Below are positions 56,853-64,000 of a stretch of 64,000 bases of DNA, in pieces; within the stretch, counting starts at the first letter, position 1; each line of letters begins with the position of its first letter. A program made the translations under genes and the position numbers. The notes beneath the pieces are model-generated. The model was given only the letters and a program-made list of their open reading frames with translations. It searched no databases and had not been told where the DNA came from. Source of the DNA: Sabethes cyaneus (lineage: Eukaryota; Arthropoda; Insecta; Diptera; Culicidae); contig NC_071354.1 of assembly GCF_943734655.1 (NCBI RefSeq), positions 156,137,142-156,201,141 on the forward strand, read 5' to 3'.

Positions 56853-59840
56853 GTTGACCGTGTGGTTTTGACGTAGGACTGCGTCTTTCAGGAAGGTAGC
56901 TCGTATAGGGGGTAATTCCAAAAAATCTTTCTCGAAAAGCGATCAGGTTTTAAACGCTAATAGCTTAGTGGTTTCCCGAACAATTTTCAATATTCTTACG
57001 CCAACCGGCTCAACTTGCAAGGGAAGCTAGCCGCCTGAAGCTTGAAATCCTGAGGCTGAGCGAGGTCCGCTGGCCGGGTACTGGCGAACACAGGACATCA
57101 TCCGGGCAAGTCTTACTCTACTCTGGCATACGAGGTGAAAATGCTACTCGAGAAAGAGGAGTTGGACTCCTACTGAACCCAGGGGCACATGCGGCCTTGA
57201 TGAAGTGGGAACCAATAAATGAGCGAATAATCGTTGCCAGATTCAGAACACGGGTTAGGAACCTTACGGCAATCCAGTGCCATGCGCCAACAGATGCTGC
57301 CGACCTGCAGGAGAAAGAGAGTTTTTACAGTCAGCTGATCAGCGTGGTTGAGAAAATCCCGAAGGGGGACATCCAAATTCACATGGCCGACTTCAACGCG
57401 AAGATTGGCTCAAACAACGCGGACCTTGAACGCGTCATGGGACGCCATGGCCTAGGAGAGATGAGCGAAAACGGGGAGCTGTTTACAGAATTCATGTCGT
57501 TATTACACATGGTCATTGGTGGATCGCTCTTCCCCAATAGACCAGTACATAAAGTCACCTGGGTTTCCCGCGACGACCGAACAGAAAACCAAATCGACCA
57601 CATCTGCATCAGCCGGAAATGGAGAAGGAGCCTTCTTGATGTACGCAACAAACGCATCGCTGACATTGCATCCGACCATCATCTTGTTATCGCTGAGATA
57701 CGTCTGCGCGTCGCACGTGTCCAACGACGGGAGAAGAAAGTTGGGTGACGCTACGACGTCCGCCGATTGGAGAATCCTGAGGTGAAAAGGGCCTTTGTTG
57801 AACAACTTGAATCTCGAGCCTCGGAGTTGCCACCTGGTGGAACCGTCGAAGAGCAATGGACCGGCATCAAGAACGCCTTCATCACGACCAGTGATGAAAC
57901 CCTCGGCAAAACGCGCAGTGGGCGGAGGGAGTGGATTTCGGATGAAACTTGGAGGAAGATCGACGAGCGGAGAGAGGCGAAAGCCGGCATTGAGCGAGCG
58001 CGGACCAGATCGGCAAAGACAGCTGCCCGTCAACGATACGCCGAACTGGAGAGGGCTGTTAAACGTGCTTGTAGGCGGGACAAGAGTGCCTGGACTAACT
58101 CCCTAGATGAACAAGGAGAAACCGCCGCCGCCAATGGTGATATCCGTTTGTTGTACGATATTTCTCGCCGCCTTAGTGGTGCCAGGATGAATACAAAGAT
58201 GCCGCTAAAGGACAGAGCTGGTCAGCTATTGACTGACCGTACAGAACAGCTTAAGCGATGGACTGAACATTTTGAACAACTCTTCCGAGTTTCAAATGTC
58301 AGAGACCAACAAAACCAGCAGCGTACGACGCCTACAGTTCGTCGAATAAATCGCGTGAACTCGGAGGCGCCATCGCTGGATGAAATTGTAGCAGCCATCA
58401 AGAGTATGAAATCCAATAGAGCGCCAGGGATAGATCGTATTTCAGCCGAAATGCTCAAAGCAGACCCATCTTTGTCAGCCCAGATGATGCATCAGCTTTT
58501 CAGCAATATTTGGGAAACCGCAACTTTTCCGGTGGATTGGATGCAGGGCATATTGGTCAAAGTCCCTAAGAAAGGAGACCTAATGGAATGCGGTAACTGG
58601 CGTGGCATCACGTTGCTCTGTATTACTTTCAAAGTACTCTGTAAGGTAATCCTCAACCGTATCCAGGAGAAGATCGACGCTACTCTCCGGCGGCAGCAAG
58701 CTGGATTCCGTGCTGGCCGATCATGTGTAGACCATATCACAACGCTCCGCATTATATTGGAGCAGATCAACGAATTCCAGGACTCTCTTCTGCTGGTGTT
58801 CGTTGACTTCGAAAAGGCGTTCGACTGACTCAACCACGAAAACATCTGGGGCGCACTTAGGCGTAGAGGAGTTCCAGATAAGCTAGTCCATCTCATCGAG
58901 GCTCAGTACGAGGCGTTCTTGTGCAAGGTTTTGCACGACGGCGTCTTGTCCGACCCCATAAGGGTTACTGCTGGCGTGAGACAGGGCTGCATTTATCACC
59001 GCTTCTGTTTCTTATCGTTATGGATGAGATATTAGTTGGAGCAATTGACAGTAGACCAAATCGAGGATTGCCTTGGAATCCTCTAACGATGGAGCAGCTA
59101 AATGACCTCGACCTAGCCGACGACATTGTCTTGCTCGCACAACGCCGAAACGACAGGCAGAGCAAGTTAGATGACCTCTCCGAGAGCTCCCAAGCAGCAG
59201 GTCTCACAGTCAATGTAGCGAAAACTAAGTCTATGGTAGTGAACACTGACAATGCCACCAACTTCACAGTAGCGGGACAACAAGTTGAGCAGGTAGCCGC
59301 CTATCAATATCTTGGTAGCCAAACAACGCCCGATGGTGGTACCAAGACTGATATAGCCACACGGATCAGGAAGGCCAGGGGTGCTTTTGCAGGTCTGCGA
59401 AACATTTGGCGCTCAAACCAGATCACTCTACGTACGAAAACCCGAATCTTTAATTCAAACGTTAAATCCGTGCTGCTGTATGCCTGCGAAACGTGGTGCG
59501 TCTCAGCGGAGACAACGCAAAAACTGCAGGTATTCATTAACCGGTGCCTGCGATACATTATTCGTGCCTGGTGGCCTGATAATTGGATATCCAATGAGGA
59601 ACTCCATCGTCGGTGTCATCAACGGCCGATAGCCACAGAAATTCGTGAACGTAGGTGGAAGTGGATCGGACACACCTTGAGGAAAGGAGCGAACGAGGTT
59701 TGCAGAGCAGCACTCGACTGGAATCCACAAGGACAGCGTAGAAGAGGCAGACCCAGAGGCTCATGGCGACGGAGCTTAGCCAACGACATCCGGGCTGTAG
59801 ACGAGAACCTGTCCTGGCGACAGGTAAAAGCCATGGCGGG

Positions 59841-60128
59841 TGTCGTATCCGAATCCAAAACACATCCTTGGTTCTCGAAGATAGCACACAGAATGACTTC
59901 GCTCGTTATTCTCGCGTTCCTCGACCTTACGGGAAACGTTGTCCCACTCAATAGGATTATATACATGGCTGCCAGAAACAATATCGACTCAAAGTTTGGG
60001 CAGTGCTAACATTTTAAAAGTGACATAATTGTTTTATATTTAAGTTCATAACTAAGCTGGCTATGATTACTCTTGATTTGATCATAAACATTTGCTTACA
60101 TTCAACCATGTCATTGCTATTCACTACA
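59841..60128 (-). repeat. 3' LTR of the non-autonomous element
   Basis: 288 bp, nearly identical to 63035-63328. A plus-strand reading frame that runs through it from the LINE (to 60009) is a fusion artefact of the insertion. Confidence 0.88.
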
Positions 60129-61984
60129 TCTGCCCTCTACTGTACTCCCTTTAGTTTATTAATTAATATTGTTAACAGTATCAGAAAAAAAGACATTCTA
60201 TTAATTACCAACATCCTCCGTCATAATGCCGCGAATCAATTTACATTTGGAGGGTTTTATTTTCAACACTCTAGAGCCACCACTTGGCCACTACTAGAGC
60301 CATGTTACGAAACTTGCCCTTTTTATAATTAGTGGTTTCCTCGTGGACGATTAGATTAACGCCAGAGTCTCGTCTGTTCGTTGTTAAAGCTAACAAATAG
60401 AGCTTTCTGATAGTTTACACGGACACTCACCCTAGCGAACATGAAATAGACGTATATACCGTGGAACAGCTGGATGCAAGGAAATGTGAACAAAACCAAA
60501 ACACATTCCGAAAATAACGATTTAGTTGTGTTCCGATTTAGAAATTTAATCAGGAAACTTGGTGACAAATGTATGCAGCTTCTTTGTTTAATGGCTCCTG
60601 TTGGCCTCAGTTTCAACCATGGCTCTATACTCACAGTAACTTCATTTAAATTATTCAGGTGAGAACACAGTTTGCAATTCTGAGACTGATCTACGTGACT
60701 CCAGTCACCTGGGTCCTGCCCAGCGATCGGTCCTCCATGGTATCTGGAAGTGCGCACTTCAACCCCATTTTGGACCAAACGGTGCAGAGGATCACCACTT
60801 TGACACAACTGACAGTAGACAAAGAACAGTCTCAATGTCGATCAAATAGGCTGCAAAACACAGCTTTGAGATCCAGGACCCACCCCCAAACATTCAGACC
60901 GTACCGATACCACCACAGCAACGCAAATACTAACATCCTTATAACGCGTTCAGCAGATAAAGACAGTCATATCGAGATGAACCCATGTAAACGGTGTTAC
61001 ATAACGGCGAACAAGCAGAAGGTTCAATGAGTGTACCGGAAGTACATCAAGCTTCTCTGCTCGAGGCGTTGAAAAATCGAACGTCCCAAATTTCCAAAAC
61101 ATCTGTATACTAGAATGAAGGCCTAGTTCACGTGATAAACCTGCTAGCTTTACAATCGCGAACCCAACTTTCACTGTTCACCCTGAATGCCTCAAACTGA
61201 TTCACAAGTACACGGAGCGAAAAAGCTCCAGTTTGTTTTAAACTAAATGATTGTTGTTTTAAGCCTCAACAAAATATTTTTATAGCAACCTGACAATATT
61301 GTTGTTTTCAAACGAGATTCTGTTCAAGTATCAATCAAGTAAATAACAGTTTTGAAATAAAAGTAAAGTATTTTCAAATTTGAAGTTCACATTGATGTAA
61401 CAATAAATATTTTCATTTCAATCATACATTTCAGTTTGAAACAAAACGAAATTTTTGTTTGTGCGTAAAACAACTATAAATATGGTTGAAACTACATTTT
61501 TATTCTCCGTGTAGGCACCCCACTCAAACAGAACTACAGGAATGTCCTTTTTTTTAAGACCAACACCTGCGGTCATATTCAGGCATAATGTTTAAGATTA
61601 CCAAGCTGCTGCGATGGACTGCGTAGAATCTGTGCTTTACACTAAGATAAAAATAAAGCAATTTATGCAAATATAACAATATACAGTGGACCCTACACTG
61701 AACAACGCGAGGAGAAACGACTCTCAGTAGAGTACAATGCTGGCACATTAGCTTGAACAATTGCATTTTAAGGTCTGTGCTTGTACAGACAAGCTCTTGC
61801 GAACCGTGACAACGCTGACACTGTGTCCATAAGTGACAGGTGTTCCTGAAGATCCGTCCAAATGGACTAAGCTCCATTTAGCTTAAACTGAAACGTGATT
61901 GGCCACAAAGCAAGTGACAGCTGACACTCGTAAGGAAGCATCTCTACCTCTTGAAGACAATTAGGCAAGAATCTTAAATATTCC

Positions 61985-62172
61985 CACCCCATCGACAGAC
62001 AACCATGGTTTTGCCGCCAACATCTCTGCGTGAGCGAAAATGAAATAGCATTTCATCACTTCGTTTCACTCTACTGCCAGCAGCTTGATTTGGGTCCGCT
62101 GTCAAATTTTGAGCCCAGGACCTGCTGTCGCCTACGTTCACTGCAGCTCGATATAGAGATGTCGATGGGGTG
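61985..62172. mobile_element. 188-bp MITE with perfect 8-bp duplication
   Basis: The ends CACCCCATCGACA and TGTCGATGGGGTG are exact inverted repeats. AATATTCC is repeated on both sides (61977-61984, 62173-62180). An 8-bp duplication points to hAT or P-type transposition. It sits inside the LTR element and is younger than it. Confidence 0.85.
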
Positions 62173-62386
62173 AATATTCCCTTTGAAAGTTGCCAAGGCT
62201 CTGACACACGATGCGACTATACCGGCCTTCGCCGTTGTAAACACTATCCATTTAGGACCACCGTGTCATATCACTAATATTATTTGTCTTGTTTCTATTA
62301 ACGAATCAAGATCAAGGCAGTTATTCTTTTGCATTTTGCAACACTAAGACTGTTTCGTTACTATTAACTGACATTAACTGTATTTA

Positions 62387-62910
62387 TTGAGACCGCTTCG
62401 GTCAATATTAGCTGTAACCGCTCTGTTAAACTTTTATTTATTTATTTTTTTCATGCTGAGACCTCTCCGCTCAACTTTTTACTACTTTTGTTTATTTTTT
62501 TGAGACCGCTCCGCTCAACTTTTTTTTATTATTATTGCTGAGACCGCACCGCTCAACTCTTTCATTTTTATTTGTTTCGCTGAGATCGTACCGCTCAACG
62601 TTTTTTTTTTATGCTGAGACCGCTCCGCTCAACTTTTTTTTTATTATGCTGAGACCGCACCGCTCAACTTTTTCATTTTTTTTTTTTTTTCGCTGAGATC
62701 GTACCGCTCAACGCTTTTTTTTCTTTTTTTTTATGCTGAGGTCGCTCCGCTCAACTTTTTTTTTATTATTATTGCTGAGACCGCTCCGCTCAACTTTTTT
62801 TTATTATTATTGCTGAGACCGCACCGCTCAACTCTCATTTTTTTTTGTTTCGCCGAGATCGTACCGCTCAACGTTTTTTTTTTTATTATGCTGAGACCGC
62901 TTCGCTCATG
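62387..62910. repeat. T-rich tandem repeat with three alternating unit types
   Basis: About 14 copies of a ~20-bp core, GCTGAGACCGCTCCGCTCAAC or variants, are separated by 15-25-bp T/A-rich spacers. The core is an imperfect palindrome (TGAG...CTCA). Three core types alternate: A (CGCTCCGCTC), B (CGCACCGCTC) and C (CGTACCGCTC). From 62501 the order is A-B-C-A-B-C-A-A-B-C-A, a repeating triplet of about 112-122 bp. It lies just after the primer site in the element's 5' leader. A 75-codon minus-strand frame here is the repeat in translation. Confidence 0.85.
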
Positions 62911-63016
62911 CAACTCATAATTGACTTTATTTGGGAACGCTTCGCCCACAAAATACAACTTTATCCTTATAATAAACTACAATTCACTTGATTAAATATT
63001 TGATTTTCACTTCACT

Positions 63017-63034
63017 TACCTACCTACTGCGCCA
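63017..63034 (-). promoter_or_regulatory. Primer binding site of the non-autonomous LTR element
   Basis: Read on the minus strand, TGGCGCAGTAGGTAGGTA directly follows the 5' LTR with no spacer. A start of TGG, complementary to a tRNA CCA end, is expected. I cannot name the tRNA. Confidence 0.65.
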
Positions 63035-63328
63035 TGTCGTATCCGAATCCGTATCCGAAACACATCCTTGGTTCTCGAAGATAGCACACAGAATGACTTC
63101 GCTCGTTATTCTCGCGTTCCTCGACCTTACGGGAAACGTTGTCCCACTCAATAGGATTATATACATGGCTGCCAGAAACAATATCGACTCAAAGTTTGGG
63201 CAGTGCTAACATTTTAAAAGTGACATAATTGTTTTATATTTAAGTTCATAACTAAGCTGGCTATGATTACTCTTGATTTGATCATAAACATTTGCTTACA
63301 TTCAACCATGTCATTGCTATTCACTACA
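63035..63328 (-). repeat. 5' LTR of the non-autonomous element
   Basis: 294 bp. It has an extra GTATCC near its plus-strand start compared with the other LTR. Confidence 0.88.
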
Positions 63329-63566
63329 GCGGGTAACCGTCAGCAGTGGAGATCTCTGATTTCATCCCTTTGTTCTGCCGGACCGGCGGACATGGACACA
63401 TAAGTAAGTTACACCAACCGATTGGAAAATCTTCTAAGAATTGGCTCAAATGAAGAAAAGTATGGATCCTTGATGTTGAACTATTCAAAAATTGAAAATA
63501 ATGAACCTGTGTTTTACCCGAATTCTTGCTTCATGATTGGTTGGAAGATTCTTTACGATGATCTAA

Positions 63567-63905
63567 ACCTATATCAATTTGATATCTGTGCTTGGGAAGT
63601 GAACCAAAACAAGTGACAAAGCTTGCTCATTCCAACAAGATTTCTTAACACCGCGATTAAACCTAGACCATTTTGATGTCCTTGCTTGAGAAGTACACCA
63701 GAAAGAGTGACGAAACCTTCTCGTGCCAACAGATTTCTTACGAACGCGATTAAACCTAGTCCAATTTGATGTCTGTGTTAGGAAAGTGTGCCAGAAAAAA
63801 TGACACAAGTTTTTCGTCGCAACAGATCGCAAATTCTTTACTGCGCTGCGAGACAATTAAACCTAGGCGAATTTGATATCTGTGTTGGAAAAATGTGCTA
63901 CAGCT
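63567..63905. repeat. Tandem repeat of ~90-110 bp, about 3.5 units
   Basis: Units start at 63567, 63659, 63749 and 63860 with AACCTAnnnCAATTTGATNTCTG, followed by GGAAGTGNACCAGAA-like, GTGACAAA-like and CCAACAGATTTCTTA blocks. Period lengths are 92, 90 and 111 bp. Reading frames in this part follow the repeat. Confidence 0.75.
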
Positions 63906-64000
63906 GTAGTGTTCGGTTATAATATGACTCTGTTTCATACAGTACAGTGTTTCATACGCATGCTTGCCGTTTCATTAGAAGTGTAGTAAAAAGATGTGCT

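Larger units (their letters stand above)
59841..63328 (-). mobile_element. Non-autonomous LTR retrotransposon nested in the LINE
   Basis: Direct repeats 59841-60128 (288 bp) and 63035-63328 (294 bp), each TGTCG...CTACA on the plus strand, bound a 2.9-kb interior. The 5-bp duplication GCGGG flanks it (59836-59840, 63329-63333). A primer-site-like sequence abuts the right LTR and a purine-rich tract (AGTAGAGGGCAGA on the minus strand) abuts the left one, so it reads on the minus strand. The LTRs differ by a 6-bp GTATCC duplication and one substitution. The interior has no protease, RT or integrase. A 159-codon minus-strand frame (60356-60835) is unrecognised. This structure fits a LARD/TRIM-like element mobilised by a relative. 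Confidence 0.88.
56970..63408 (+). pseudogene. RTE-type LINE, split by a nested LTR element
   Basis: From about 56970 to 59840 a LINE protein can be followed. The endonuclease starts at AQLAREASRLKLEILRLSEV (its catalytic N-terminus is missing) and has MADFNAKIG and SDHHLV. The RT has APGIDRISAEML, KKGDLMECGNWRGITLL, VFVDFEKAFD and LADDIVLLAQRR. Defects are TGA at 57746-57748, TGA at 58826-58828 and a one-base deletion near 58994. At 59840 coding is cut in KAMAG by an LTR element. Beyond it, from 63334, the frame resumes as NRQQWRSLISSLCSAGP and ends at TAA 63401-63403, with a TAAG tandem 3' end. It is 5'-truncated. It was once a normal RTE-like insertion; RTE elements usually end in short tandem repeats. 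Confidence 0.85.

Noticed and set aside
58921..60009. LINE frame with an apparently novel C-terminal 56 residues
   Set aside because: The last part (from 59841) is the LTR of a nested element; the LINE resumes at 63334.
60356..60835. 159-codon minus-strand frame as a gag gene
   Set aside because: It lies in the LTR element in the right direction, but its Cys/His spacing does not fit a zinc knuckle and no capsid motif is seen.
62387..62910. CRISPR-like array from conserved cores and spacers
   Set aside because: Spacers are low-complexity T/A runs of variable length that are not unique, and the array is inside a retrotransposon.
63031..63328. Segmental duplication of the LINE 3' end
   Set aside because: First read as a 5'-truncated LINE copy. 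The TG...CA ends, GCGGG duplication, primer site and purine tract show it is an LTR of a 3.5-kb element.

Overview
This window looks like a piece of a repeat-rich eukaryotic genome, most likely a culicine (Aedes-like) mosquito. The evidence is an AT-rich background, no operon-like gene packing, RTE-type LINE remnants, tRNA-derived SINEs, Helitron-like repeats and many terminal-inverted-repeat (TIR) elements of the kind common in mosquito DNA. The species is an inference. I find no host protein gene I can support. The only long intact reading frames belong to a Ty3/gypsy retrotransposon. The other long frames (36.6-38.2 kb, both strands) are artefacts of an 8-bp tandem repeat.

Layout. 0-10 kb: a TIR transposon (475-1266), a tRNA-SINE (1821), a pogo-like element with TA duplication (2407-3168), two inverted copies of a ~220-bp MITE (5690, 6318), a badly decayed LINE (~6990-8010), a hAT element with a 7/8-matching target duplication that contains a long hairpin (8071-9113), and a small MITE (9637). 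10-25.4 kb: a nested stack. A minus-strand Helitron-like element (10132-25433, about 1.42 kb of its own sequence) has received a decayed hAT transposon (10958-13929), which carries a LINE fragment and a TA-flanked Tc1/pogo-type element. Separately, it has received a complete 10.9-kb gypsy retrotransposon (14499-25402). 25.4-42 kb: LINE and SINE scraps, a 13-bp minisatellite with a ~390-400-bp higher-order period (28.8-30.5 kb), a 194-bp MITE with perfect 8-bp target duplication (36130), about 180 copies of an octamer (36.7-38.16 kb), and a second, uninterrupted Helitron-like copy (39669-41174). 42-54 kb: an internally deleted Tc1/mariner transposase, a long LINE pseudogene with both catalytic centres mutated (45.4-48.4 kb), a foldback repeat, a TIR element, a second pogo-like copy and more SINEs. 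54-64 kb: a second nested stack. An RTE-type LINE (~56970-63408) is split by a 3.5-kb non-autonomous LTR element (59841-63328, 5-bp duplication GCGGG), which holds a MITE with an 8-bp duplication and an unusual three-phase tandem repeat.

The best functional unit is the gypsy element. Its two 1772-bp LTRs appear to differ at one base. It has a tRNA-Lys-type primer site, an open gag and an open pol, and a G GGA AAC slippery heptamer in the correct phase to give the -1 shift from gag into pol. It therefore looks young and possibly still mobile. No previously undescribed cellular system is convincingly present. The most notable material is the relative-age record in the two nested stacks and the unusual tandem arrays.
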